A DNA stretch of 64,000 nucleotides from Bin75 sp965200435 (GTDB lineage Bacteria; Nitrospirota; Nitrospiria; Nitrospirales; UBA8639). The stretch covers positions 806,001 to 870,000 of the forward strand of contig OZ241337.1 of NCBI GenBank assembly GCA_965200435.1. Reading direction: 5' to 3'. The position numbers and the translations under genes were made by a program. This document shows, in pieces, positions 1 to 7,689 of this stretch (positions within the stretch are counted from its first letter, which is position 1; every line of letters begins with the position of its first letter). The notes under the pieces are model-generated. The model saw nothing but the letters and a program-made list of their open reading frames with translations. It was not told where the DNA came from and ran no database searches.

Positions 1-303
1 TTTGCCGACATGAAGATCCGATACTATTCCGCCGGCATGAAGAAACGCTTGGCGTTAGCCAAAGCCATGTTGGCGAAGCCCAAAGTCCTGTTGTTGGACG
101 AGCCCTTTACCGCACTGGATACGGCCGGGACCGAGATCCTGCGAGCGTACATTCGTGAACGGCTCTCGGAAAACGGCATCGTACTCCTTTCCACGCACGA
201 TTACGACAAAACGCGTCCCATCGTCAGCCGGGCCGGCATCTTGCGGCACGGGGCATTACAGGAAGTTGCCGTCGAGGCTCTCAAGTCAGATGACCTCTTT
301 TAA
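1..303 (+). CDS. ccmA: Haem exporter ABC ATPase CcmA, 5' truncated by window edge
   Basis: This is the C-terminal part of an ABC ATPase; the frame is open from base 1. It shows the family signature (YYSAGMKKRLALAKA) followed by Walker B (VLLLDEPFTALD) and the switch histidine (LLSTHDY). CcmA forms the CcmABCD complex with the downstream CcmB and CcmC; ATP hydrolysis releases holo-CcmE carrying haem. The stop codon overlaps the ccmB start by 14 bp, which indicates translational coupling. The Walker A motif lies upstream of the window. The ccm context makes this CcmA rather than a generic exporter ATPase. Confidence 0.93.
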   Translation, partial: FADMKIRYYSAGMKKRLALAKAMLAKPKVLLLDEPFTALDTAGTEILRAYIRERLSENGIVLLSTHDYDKTRPIVSRAGILRHGALQEVAVEALKSDDLF

Positions 304-967
304 CGTCATCCGCTGGATCGTGTGGAAGGATTTCGTCACCGAGCTGCGAAGCCGTGAGACGATCTCCTCCATGGTGTTTTTTGCCCTCATCGTCATCCTG
401 ACCTTCAGCTTCAGCTTTTCCATGGACCAGCAAGCCGCACGTGAAGTCATTGCAGGAATCATGTGGGTCGCCTTTGCCTTTACCGGTATCATCGGGTTGG
501 GCAAGTCGTTTTCCACCGAGTTGCAGAATGATTGTCTGGAAGCCTTGCAAATGGTGCCGGAGGCCAAGGGAGCGATCTATCTCGGAAAGGTCGTGGCGAA
601 TTTCGCGTTCATGTTCGTTGTGGAAATCCTTTTATTTCCGATGTTTGTGATCCTTTTCAATTTGGCAGTCGTTGAAGAGATTTCGATCCTTCTGTTAATA
701 TTTTTATTGGCAACCGTGGGACTTTCTGCCATAGGGACGCTGTTTTCGGCTCTGACGGTGCAAATCCGAGCACGTGAAGTCATGCTCCCGATTCTCCTCC
801 TTCCTCTGGTGGTTCCCGTCATGATCGCGGCAGTGGAAGCCACCAAGGGAGCTCTCCACGGGGATCCGCTAGCCATCTACGAACAGTGGCTGGAACTGTT
901 GGCGGTGTACGACGTGGTCTTTACGGTCGTGTCGTTTTGGATGTTTGAATTGGTAATGGAGTCATAA
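290..967 (+). CDS. ccmB: Haem exporter permease CcmB
   Basis: This is a 225-residue polytopic membrane protein with about six hydrophobic segments, the usual CcmB size. It begins MTSFNVIRWIVWKDF, and the N-terminal WKDFVTELRSRE resembles the conserved cytoplasmic start of CcmB (KDLxxELRxRE). The ATG at 290 lies inside the end of ccmA, so this start is preferred over the longer open frame beginning at 155. With CcmA it forms the ABC core of the CcmABCD complex that drives release of haem-loaded CcmE. Confidence 0.92.
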   Translation: MTSFNVIRWIVWKDFVTELRSRETISSMVFFALIVILTFSFSFSMDQQAAREVIAGIMWVAFAFTGIIGLGKSFSTELQNDCLEALQMVPEAKGAIYLGKVVANFAFMFVVEILLFPMFVILFNLAVVEEISILLLIFLLATVGLSAIGTLFSALTVQIRAREVMLPILLLPLVVPVMIAAVEATKGALHGDPLAIYEQWLELLAVYDVVFTVVSFWMFELVMES

Positions 968-973
968 GCCACG

Positions 974-1702
974 ATGACCATTCATCGAGTTATCCGGAAA
1001 GTCCAACGGTTTCAGGGCTGGTTTGGCGGCGGAGCCGCCCTGTGTCTTATTGTCGGGCTCTACCTTGGGCTCATCGGGTCCCCGCCGGATTATTACCAGG
1101 GCGAAGTGGTCCGGATCATGTACATTCACGTGCCCCTCGCCCATACATCTTTGCTCGGGTATACCGTGCTGGCCGTAGGGAGCCTGTGGTACCTGTGGAA
1201 ACGGGATCCGATCGTGGACAACATGTGCCAAGCCGTGGCCGCCCTCAGTGCCGTCTTCACCTCACTGGCGCTGGGGACCGGAATGATGTGGGGCAAACCC
1301 ACGTGGGACACCTGGTGGACATGGGATGCCCGCCTGACCTCCTTTACGGTGCTATTGTTGATTTTGATCGGCTATCTCATGCTGCGCACGTTTGTGGATG
1401 ATCCGGAAAAGGAGGCTCGCTACGGCGCCATCCTGGCCATTGTCGGGTTCGTCGATCTCCCGATCATTCATTTTTCAGTGGAATGGTGGCGAACCCTGCA
1501 CCAGCCACAATCTATTTCCATGCGTGGGGTAAGCATTTCTTCCGGTCTCCTGGTGCCCCTGTTGTTTATGAGCGTCGGCATGTCCTTACTGTTCTCGTAT
1601 ATGTTGATGGTCCGCACGCAGTTACTCTATCTCGACCGATTGCTTCACGCGAAAAAAGGACGCCTCTTGAGCCAGTTTCACCTGTCGAAGTCCGATTCAT
1701 GA
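974..1702 (+). CDS. ccmC: Haem-handling protein CcmC (WWD family)
   Basis: This 242-residue, six-helix membrane protein has the tryptophan-rich WWD signature (WGKPTWDTWWTWDARLTS, about residues 101-118) that binds haem at the outer face. Candidate axial histidines flank it (YIHVPLAH upstream; PIIHFSVEWW downstream). CcmC attaches haem to CcmE. It starts 6 bp after ccmB, and its stop overlaps the next start by 4 bp (ATGA). It is shorter than CcmF, which shares the WWD motif. Confidence 0.95.
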   Translation: MTIHRVIRKVQRFQGWFGGGAALCLIVGLYLGLIGSPPDYYQGEVVRIMYIHVPLAHTSLLGYTVLAVGSLWYLWKRDPIVDNMCQAVAALSAVFTSLALGTGMMWGKPTWDTWWTWDARLTSFTVLLLILIGYLMLRTFVDDPEKEARYGAILAIVGFVDLPIIHFSVEWWRTLHQPQSISMRGVSISSGLLVPLLFMSVGMSLLFSYMLMVRTQLLYLDRLLHAKKGRLLSQFHLSKSDS

Positions 1703-2181
1703 CAAATTTGTACATCCGATGGGGTGGCTTGCTCATTGTCGCGATCGTGTTAATCGTGCTCACCTATCACCACTATCGGGACAACTTGGCCAGTCTTGTT
1801 CCCCAACAGGTCAGGCAGGAAGCGCCCGCGGGCGAAATCCGGGTCCTGGGCATGGTTCAGGGCGGGACACTCGAGACCCGTGAAGCCGGAGAAGCCACGT
1901 TCACCCTGCTTGGAAAGAGCGCCGCTCTTCCCGTTCATTATCAAGGCCCGCCACCTGATAACCTCAGGGAATTGAAACGTCTGGTCCTGATCGGAACGTG
2001 GAACACGGCCACGCAGATCTTCGAGGCCCGTGATATCGGAATCGTCCCGAACTATGGATTTATCGCCAGCGCCTATCTCCTGGGTCTCCTGCCATTGGTT
2101 CTTTTTCTGTTTGCCATGAACCGGCGAGTCCACTTCCTGTATGAAGACATCAAAGCCTCCAAACGGTATGAGGAAGAGTGA
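1699..2181 (+). CDS. CcmE-like OB-fold domain fused to a CcmD-like helix, no haem-binding His
   Basis: The 160 residues read as an N-terminal anchor (about 6-24), a periplasmic OB-fold-like domain (about 48-115) and a second membrane helix with a basic tail (about 119-150, ending NRRVHFLYEDIKASKRYEEE). The middle part aligns by eye with the true CcmE at 2810-3262 (RVxGMVxxGxL, then PVxYxGxPPD, then FEAxxI). Where CcmE has the haem-attaching His and Tyr (KHSEDY), this protein has IVPNYG. The C-terminal helix plus basic tail resembles CcmD, for which no separate gene is seen here. I infer a CcmD equivalent carrying an OB-fold domain that cannot bind haem covalently. The ATGA overlap with ccmC supports this start over the longer frame from 1483. 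Confidence 0.72.
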   Translation: MTNLYIRWGGLLIVAIVLIVLTYHHYRDNLASLVPQQVRQEAPAGEIRVLGMVQGGTLETREAGEATFTLLGKSAALPVHYQGPPPDNLRELKRLVLIGTWNTATQIFEARDIGIVPNYGFIASAYLLGLLPLVLFLFAMNRRVHFLYEDIKASKRYEEE

Positions 2182-2210
2182 CGAATGCCACGGAGAAAGG
2201 AGGAGCGTCG

Positions 2211-2275
2211 CCTCTCCCTTGATGGGAGAGGAGTCAGCCTGCCCCCGCGGAAGCGGGGGGGGGGGGGGGGGAGGA
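2211..2275. repeat. Palindromic repeat plus G17 tract upstream of the DUF559 gene
   Basis: A hairpin-forming repeat (CCTCTCCCTTGATGGGAGAG, 2211-2230) is followed by a second hairpin (CCCCCGC-ggaa-GCGGGGG) that runs into 17 consecutive Gs (2255-2271). The G run ends directly at the Shine-Dalgarno-like GGAGGA of the DUF559 gene. The first repeat recurs at 2755-2775 and 24959-24980. Confidence 0.8.
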
Positions 2276-2277
2276 TA

Positions 2278-2694
2278 ATGAGCAATCCAGCAAAAGCCCA
2301 AGAACTTCGGCAACACTCAACCGATGCCGAACAGTCACTATGGAAGCGTCTTCGAAACCGCCAACTGGCAGGATACAAGTTTCGCCGACAAGTGCCTATC
2401 GGCAAGTCTATTGTCGACTTTGTTTGCTTTGAAAGAAAAATAGCCATTGAGGTGGATGGCGGCCATCACTCAGAGCAAGCCCGATACGACGCTGATCGGA
2501 CGACTTGGCTGGAGTCTCAAGGCTTCCGGGTGTTGCGGTTCTGGAATCACGAAGTCCAGACTGACGTGGAGGCTGTACAGGAGGCGCTTCTTATCGCCTT
2601 ACTGGAGAGTTCACCGTCTCCTAACTCACCCTCACCCCAGCCCTCTCCCGTCAAGGGAGAGGGGGAGAAGAGTGGCTGCTCCTCGCAACGGTGA
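2278..2694 (+). CDS. DUF559 (Vsr/PD-(D/E)xK-like) endonuclease-like protein
   Basis: The start at 2278 (MSNPAKAQELR) has GGAGGA 3-4 bp upstream; the longer frame from 2185 only translates the repeat. The protein has 138 residues. The core (STDAEQSLWKRLRNRQLAGYKFRRQ, then IVDFVCFERKIAIEVDGGHH, then FRVLRFWNHEV) is typical of DUF559, which is related to very-short-patch-repair endonucleases. IVDF and IEVDGG carry the candidate nuclease acidic residues. The C-terminal tail (SPSPQPSPVKGEGEK) is translated repeat. It interrupts the ccm operon between the CcmD-like gene and ccmE. Function is unknown; such genes often sit within this kind of repeat. Confidence 0.8.
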   Translation: MSNPAKAQELRQHSTDAEQSLWKRLRNRQLAGYKFRRQVPIGKSIVDFVCFERKIAIEVDGGHHSEQARYDADRTTWLESQGFRVLRFWNHEVQTDVEAVQEALLIALLESSPSPNSPSPQPSPVKGEGEKSGCSSQR

Positions 2695-2800
2695 GGGAAT
2701 AGCCTTGCCGCTCTCGTCAAGAGGGAAGGGCTTACAGTTTCCTCTTCCGAATTTCCTCTCCCTTGATGGGAGAGGATAGAGGTGAGGGTGGAAAATATAA
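2625..2800. repeat. Cluster of CTCTCCC-type palindromic repeats
   Basis: Three or more imperfect hairpins lie here: CCCTCTCCCGTCAAGGGAGA near 2641, CTCTCGTCAAGAGGG near 2710, and CCTCTCCCTTGATGGGAGAG at 2755. They are bordered by CACCCTCACCCC on one side and GGTGAGGGTGG on the other. The cluster covers the end of the DUF559 gene and the gap before ccmE. Confidence 0.8.
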
Positions 2801-2809
2801 GGGAACAAG

Positions 2810-3262
2810 ATGGTTGCAAAGAAAAAAGTCGGCATGATGGTCAGCATTCTGTTGGTGGGGGGAGCCTTGGCCTACCTCGCCCTGGGGAATTTCGGGGGAA
2901 ACGTGGTATACTTTTTTACTCCCTCTGAAGTGAAAGCCTTTTCCTCCGACTATTATCAAAAGAAGGTGCGCGTGGGTGGCATGGTCGTCGAGGGAAGCCT
3001 GCAAGCGTATCCAGACCGGCTGGGGTTGACCTTTCAGTTGACCGATGGGGAGGCCACGATTCCCGTGACCTTCGAAGGCATCCCCCCGGATCTGTTCAAA
3101 GAAGGCCAGGGTGCCGTGGTCGAAGGGTATTGGACCGGCAAACATCGATTCGAATCCAACCTGATCATGGCCAAACATTCCGAAGACTACATGCCCATTG
3201 AATTGAAACGCGCGGGCGTGGAACTGCCCCGCAAGGATTTCATGAAATCGTTGGTGGAATAA
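2810..3262 (+). CDS. ccmE: Haem chaperone CcmE
   Basis: This 150-residue protein has an N-terminal anchor (about 7-26) and a periplasmic OB-fold. The covalent haem site is present as MAKHSEDYMP (about residues 122-131), with the attaching His and the following Tyr. FTPSEV, RVGGMVVEGSL and VTFEGIPPDLFKEGQG are further CcmE hallmarks. It receives haem from CcmC and delivers it to CcmF/H. It lies downstream of the repeat-embedded DUF559 gene, so its transcription passes through that insertion unless a local promoter exists. Confidence 0.96.
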   Translation: MVAKKKVGMMVSILLVGGALAYLALGNFGGNVVYFFTPSEVKAFSSDYYQKKVRVGGMVVEGSLQAYPDRLGLTFQLTDGEATIPVTFEGIPPDLFKEGQGAVVEGYWTGKHRFESNLIMAKHSEDYMPIELKRAGVELPRKDFMKSLVE

Positions 3263-3292
3263 GACTCCCCGCGACCCTCGTCAAAAAATCCC

Positions 3293-5242
3293 ATGATCAT
3301 TGAAATCGGACATTTTTCCGTCGTTGTCGCGTTCGTGCTCTCCGTGTTTGGTATCGTGTCGTCCGGTCTGGCACTCCGGACGCGCAATGCGGACTGGGTC
3401 CGGGTCGGACGCATGGCCCTGACGTTCATTTTTGTGCTCCTCGCTGTGGGCATGGTCGCGTTGATCTATTCGTTTCTCGCTCGCGACTTTTCCGTCAACT
3501 ACGTGGCGACCAATTCGAATTCACAACTTCCCTTGTTTTACACTATTGCGGCGGTCTGGGGCGGACATGAAGGCTCGTTGCTGTTGTGGGTCTTCATCCT
3601 GTCCGCGTTCAGCACGATTGCCGTGTGGCTCCATTGGCGAACCCAGCCGGCCATCATGCCGTACCTCATCGGCATGGAATGCCTGGTCATCCTGGGCTTC
3701 CTGCTTTTGATCCTCTTTCTCTCAAGTCCCTTCGACCGGCTGATCCCGGCCCCGCCGGACGGCAAGGACCTGAACCCGTTGCTCCAGGATCCAGCCATGG
3801 TCATGCACCCGCCGATGCTGTACATGGGCTACGTGGGGTTTTCGATTCCTTTTTCCTTTGCCATGGCGGCGTTGCTCTCCGGCCGACTGGGCGAGGAATG
3901 GATCAAAGTCACCCAACGGTGGACCATCTTCGCGTGGATCTGCCTGACCACGGGGATTCTCCTGGGCGGCTACTGGGCCTATTACGAATTGGGCTGGGGC
4001 GGCTACTGGGGATGGGACCCCGTAGAGAATGCCTCGTTTATGCCCTGGCTGGTCGGGACCGCCTTCCTGCATTCCGTGATGGTTCAGGAAAAGCGGAAGA
4101 TGTTCAAGGTCTGGAACCTGTTCCTCATTATCGTCACGTTTTCGCTTTCGCTGATCGGCACGTTCCTGGTGCGAAGCGGCGTGCTCACGTCGGTCCATAC
4201 GTTTGCCACCGATCCGGAACGGGGGCTCTACATCCTGATGTTCGTGACCACGATCATCGGCACTGCCTTCGGATCCCTGATGCTGAGAGCCAACAAGCTG
4301 AAAAGTCAGATCGAAATGGATTCCATGGTTTCACGAGAATCGGTGTTTCTTTTCAACAACCTGTTCTTCCTGGTGGCTGCTGCAACCGTCTTTCTGGGCA
4401 CCCTGTACCCGCTCATGATCGAAACCTGGAAAGGAGCGAAGGTCACCGTGGGACCGCCGTATTACAACGCGGTGTTTATGCCGATCGCGCTCGGGCTCCT
4501 GTTTTTGATGGGGGTCGGCCCCTATATTCCGTGGCGCAAGGCGTCCCGCGCCAGTTTACAGAAAAACTTTCTGATTCCGGTCTGCGTTGGAGCCATCTCC
4601 GCCGTCGTCTTGTTCGCCCTGGGCATTCGCAGTCCCTTTGCCTTGACCGGCGCGTTCGTCGTGGGGTTTTCCGGCACGGCTATCTTGATCGACTTCGGAA
4701 AAATTTCCTCGTTGTATGCCCGCCGGAAGTCCATTAACCTGCTGAAGGGTTTTCTGTCGGCTTTTACCGCCAATCAACGCCGCTATTCGGGTCTCGTGAC
4801 CCACGTCGGCGTGCTGGTCCTGGTCATCGGCATTATTGCGTCGACCGTGTATCAAACCGAAAAGGTGGTGTCACTCCGTGTAGGGGATGAATTCGCCATC
4901 GATGGCTATCGGGTGAAACTCGAACGCATTCATGACGTAAGAGGGAAAAACTGGAGTGCACAGGAAGGCGTGTTTGAAGTGTATGAAGGCGACACCCTGC
5001 TGACCAAATTACGTCCCCAGAAGCGTGTCTACGATGCTTCGCAAACTCCGACGACCGAATCCGCTATTTACGCAAAAAACATGGGACATATTTTTCTCAC
5101 CATGCCGGACGTGTCCGCGGATGGCGTGGCCGTCGCCCGGGGCGTGATCAATCCTCTGATCCTGTGGGTATGGGGCGGCGGCGGCATCATGGGACTCGGG
5201 GTCTTGCTCAACATTTTCCGGCCACGAAAACGTGATGAGTGA
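3293..5242 (+). CDS. ccmF: Cytochrome c haem lyase subunit CcmF
   Basis: This 649-residue protein has about 14-15 membrane segments. It carries the WWD signature (WGGYWGWDPVENASF), the preceding NPLLQDPAMVMHPP with conserved histidine, and WGGHEGSLLLW near residue 90. CcmF, with CcmH/I, takes haem from CcmE and forms the thioether bonds on apocytochrome. The length matches proteobacterial CcmF. The large periplasmic loop before the last helix (about residues 525-615) is retained. Confidence 0.97.
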   Translation: MIIEIGHFSVVVAFVLSVFGIVSSGLALRTRNADWVRVGRMALTFIFVLLAVGMVALIYSFLARDFSVNYVATNSNSQLPLFYTIAAVWGGHEGSLLLWVFILSAFSTIAVWLHWRTQPAIMPYLIGMECLVILGFLLLILFLSSPFDRLIPAPPDGKDLNPLLQDPAMVMHPPMLYMGYVGFSIPFSFAMAALLSGRLGEEWIKVTQRWTIFAWICLTTGILLGGYWAYYELGWGGYWGWDPVENASFMPWLVGTAFLHSVMVQEKRKMFKVWNLFLIIVTFSLSLIGTFLVRSGVLTSVHTFATDPERGLYILMFVTTIIGTAFGSLMLRANKLKSQIEMDSMVSRESVFLFNNLFFLVAAATVFLGTLYPLMIETWKGAKVTVGPPYYNAVFMPIALGLLFLMGVGPYIPWRKASRASLQKNFLIPVCVGAISAVVLFALGIRSPFALTGAFVVGFSGTAILIDFGKISSLYARRKSINLLKGFLSAFTANQRRYSGLVTHVGVLVLVIGIIASTVYQTEKVVSLRVGDEFAIDGYRVKLERIHDVRGKNWSAQEGVFEVYEGDTLLTKLRPQKRVYDASQTPTTESAIYAKNMGHIFLTMPDVSADGVAVARGVINPLILWVWGGGGIMGLGVLLNIFRPRKRDE

Positions 5243-5256
5243 TGCGCCTTTATTGT

Positions 5257-5355
5257 TCCTCCCCTTTGTAAGGGGAAGGCAGGTGGGGGGAAAGGACATG
5301 ACCAGAACTTCTCCCTCCCCTTCCCGCTTCTCACAAAGGAGGGGGAAGGTTGGGC
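5257..5355. repeat. Palindromic repeats between ccmF and ccmG
   Basis: Two G/C-skewed imperfect inverted repeats fill most of the ccmF-ccmG gap: TTCCTCCCCTTTGTAAGGGG near 5257, and CTCCCTCCCC paired with GGAGGGGGAAGG near 5311-5350. They resemble the degenerate repeats at 7560-7675 and 61330-61370. Confidence 0.6.
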
Positions 5356-5386
5356 CCGCCGAGAAGTGCAACGAGGTGATTCCCTC

Positions 5387-5983
5387 ATGACTCGTACCAC
5401 GCAGATTACCATGCTCGTCGTGCTTTTGGCCCTGCTTTCGTTGTTTTACCAAGGGCTGTGGGGCGATCCACGGCATATCCCGACAGTCCTGGTGGACACC
5501 CGCGCTCCTGTGTTCGAGGGCCCCGACGTGGAATCCAGCGAACCGTTGTCTTCCGAACAATACAAAGGCAAAGTCATCGTCGTAAACTTTTGGGCCTCCT
5601 GGTGTCAGGAATGTAAGGTGGAGCACGAAAACCTGCTGAAACTGCATGAGGAATTTCAAGATGACCCCGAATTTGTGATGCTAGGGATCAACTACCAGGA
5701 CGAGAGACCCAAGGCGCGCGCGTATTTACAACGTTACGGGTCGAGTTTCCCTCACATGCAAGACGTCAACGGCGCGTTAGCCATCGATTTCGGCGTCTAC
5801 GGAGTGCCGGAAACGTTCGTCATCGACAAGCAGGGCATTATCCGCCACAAATGGATCGGTCCGATTGTGGATGAGGTGTATGCCAATCTGACGCAAAATA
5901 TTCTGATCCCATTATTGCACGATTCGACCCTTCGACAGGACTCCCTTCGACTCCGCTCAGGACAGGCAGGGCCGGCGACCTGA
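5387..5983 (+). CDS. ccmG: Thioredoxin-like thiol:disulfide oxidoreductase CcmG/ResA type
   Basis: The start ATG at 5387 has GAGGTG 8 bp upstream; the longer frame from 5366 lacks this. The 198 residues comprise an N-terminal anchor (about 5-22), a periplasmic thioredoxin fold with active site WASWCQECKVEH (CxxC), and the cis-Pro motif VYGVPETFVID. It keeps the apocytochrome CxxCH thiols reduced for ligation. The last about 20 residues (from DSTLRQDSL) are encoded by an intergenic-type repeat and look like a late extension. Confidence 0.92.
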   Translation: MTRTTQITMLVVLLALLSLFYQGLWGDPRHIPTVLVDTRAPVFEGPDVESSEPLSSEQYKGKVIVVNFWASWCQECKVEHENLLKLHEEFQDDPEFVMLGINYQDERPKARAYLQRYGSSFPHMQDVNGALAIDFGVYGVPETFVIDKQGIIRHKWIGPIVDEVYANLTQNILIPLLHDSTLRQDSLRLRSGQAGPAT

Positions 5984-6448
5984 ATGTTTCGTCTTGTTCC
6001 CATTCTGATCCTTCTGTGTTTCCTCGCCCCAACTGCGGGCTTGACCAAAGTCGTGGATGAAACGGAGAGCGATCAAAGGGTGCGCGAGATTGCCAAGACG
6101 CTACGATGCACCGTGTGCCAGACCGAAAATATCTGGGAGTCGGGCGCGCCCTTGGCCCATCAGATGCGGGAAGCCATTCGAGAACGCGTGATGCAAGGCC
6201 AGTCCGCCGAAGAAATCCGGGCATACTTTCACAGCCGCTACGGCAATTACATCATGATGGAACCACCGAAACAGGGAATCAATTGGCTGATCTGGTTGGC
6301 GCCGTTTCTGTTGCTGTTCGGCGGTGGAGCCCTGCTGTGGAGAGAAGTCAAAGGATGGGTCGCGAAAACCCCTGCGCCTCAGCCGCCTCCCACGCTCGAT
6401 CAACCCTCCCGACGCCGAATCGAACGGGAATTGCACCGGAATCAATGA
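5984..6448 (+). CDS. ccmH: Cytochrome c maturation protein CcmH
   Basis: This 154-residue protein has a signal/anchor (about 3-19), the LRCTVCQTEN redox motif (CxxC, about residues 41-50), the helical AHQMREAIRERVMQGQSAEEI segment, and one C-terminal membrane helix (about 99-118). Together these define the CcmH/CycL thioredox component that reduces apocytochrome with CcmG. It begins directly after the ccmG stop. Confidence 0.95.
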   Translation: MFRLVPILILLCFLAPTAGLTKVVDETESDQRVREIAKTLRCTVCQTENIWESGAPLAHQMREAIRERVMQGQSAEEIRAYFHSRYGNYIMMEPPKQGINWLIWLAPFLLLFGGGALLWREVKGWVAKTPAPQPPPTLDQPSRRRIERELHRNQ

Positions 6449-6479
6449 AGACCCCGAACGACGACTGTTTGAGAGACAT

Positions 6480-6523
6480 GGCCGACGCTCCTGCGCTCCT
6501 TCCAGGAAATGTGAGGGTCGGCC
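6480..6523. other. Imperfect inverted repeat between ccmH and ccmI
   Basis: GGCCGAC near 6480 is complementary to GTCGGCC near 6517, with TTCCAGGAA inside the loop. This is a possible RNA hairpin in the 137-bp gap. No T-run follows, so it is not called a terminator. Confidence 0.35.
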
Positions 6524-6585
6524 TTTCACCACAATAATTTCCCGTTAGCTGTTCCACGAGCTAGACGGTCTTTCGAAAACACGAC

Positions 6586-7506
6586 ATGTCGACCATCTTC
6601 CTCATTGTCTGTCTCGCGATCCTGATCGTGGTGGTCGCCGGGATTGCGGCTCCCTTTTGGCGCAAGGACCCCACGACACCCGAGCTGATTAACCGGGACG
6701 CCGAAGAAGACCAGGAACGGGCCGACCTCTCAGTCGAGCGCGAGGTCCTCCTCCAGTCACTTCAGGAACTCGACGTCGAACTGGCGCAAGGCCGGTTGGA
6801 ACCGGAGGATTATGAGCACTTGAAAGCTACCGACGAGCAGCGCCTGCTTGGCGTACTGGATCGACTGGAAGCTCTCGCCACAGCCGGACACCCACCGTCG
6901 TCCTCCGAGCAAGCCTGGAAACCGGGGAGTGCCTGGGGATCGGCGATCGCGGTCAGCCTGGTGGTGGTCATAGGTTCAATCGGGATCTACAGCTTTCTGC
7001 AATGGCGTACCATCAACCGGCTCGTGGGCATCCAAACCGACAGGGCCGCCCAATTGCCCGATCCGCGAGAAATGGTCGCACGCCTGGAAGCCAGGCTCAG
7101 AAAGAACCCTGATGACGTACAAGGCCAGATGATGGCCGGTCGCTCTTACATGGTCCTGGAACGTATGGATGACGCGAAGAACGCGTACGAGAAGGTCCTG
7201 AAACTGGACCCTCGCAATCATGAAGCGCATTACACCTTGGGCGTCATTATGATCGAAGAACGCAAATTCGACGACCCCAACGTCTTCGAAACGGCCCTCA
7301 AACATTTCGACCTCGTGTTGGTCGATCGTCCCAATGAACCCGGGGTGAATTGGTATAAAGGATTGGCCCTCTGGTATTTGAAACGGTATCGGGAAACCGA
7401 AGAATTTTGGGCTACCGCTTACAAGAACCTGGACCCCGGCAGCCAAGACGCCGAATTCGTCAAACAAGCCCTCGCTAAATTGCGTAACGGAGAGACACCG
7501 TTTTAA
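6586..7506 (+). CDS. ccmI: CcmI/CycH-like TPR protein for cytochrome c assembly
   Basis: This 306-residue protein has a first membrane helix (about 4-22), a cytoplasmic acidic segment typical of CcmI (EREVLLQSLQELDVELAQGRL), a second helix (about 121-140) and C-terminal TPR repeats (for example GRSYMVLERMDDAKNAYEKV and ALKHFDLVLVDRPNEPG). CcmI binds apocytochrome C-termini and presents them to CcmF/H. It appears to close the operon. Confidence 0.85.
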   Translation: MSTIFLIVCLAILIVVVAGIAAPFWRKDPTTPELINRDAEEDQERADLSVEREVLLQSLQELDVELAQGRLEPEDYEHLKATDEQRLLGVLDRLEALATAGHPPSSSEQAWKPGSAWGSAIAVSLVVVIGSIGIYSFLQWRTINRLVGIQTDRAAQLPDPREMVARLEARLRKNPDDVQGQMMAGRSYMVLERMDDAKNAYEKVLKLDPRNHEAHYTLGVIMIEERKFDDPNVFETALKHFDLVLVDRPNEPGVNWYKGLALWYLKRYRETEEFWATAYKNLDPGSQDAEFVKQALAKLRNGETPF

Positions 7507-7559
7507 GCCTAATCGCGACATTGATGGATATTGAAAAGTCCTTTTTACGATAAAAAATA

Positions 7560-7680
7560 ACCCCTCAATCCCCCTTATCAGGGGACGTTATGCAACTAAA
7601 CGGAGAGTCAACATGATGATGAATATGATCCCCCACGCCCCTGAGAAGGGGGCCAGGGGAGGTATCCCTTACGACAAGCA
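7560..7680. repeat. Degenerate C/G-rich palindromic repeats between ccmI and the CopD-like gene
   Basis: Two copies of a CCCCT...AGGGG inverted repeat occur: CAATCCCCCTTATCAGGGG near 7565, and CCCCTGAGAAGGGGGCCAGG near 7637. They separate convergent genes and could act as bidirectional transcription stops, but no clear T-run is present. Confidence 0.55.
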
Positions 7681-7689
7681 AAAACCGAA

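Noticed and set aside
3586..4737. 383-codon plus-strand frame within ccmF
   Set aside because: It is an alternate frame of ccmF with Arg/His-rich composition and no recognisable domain; ccmF is certain.
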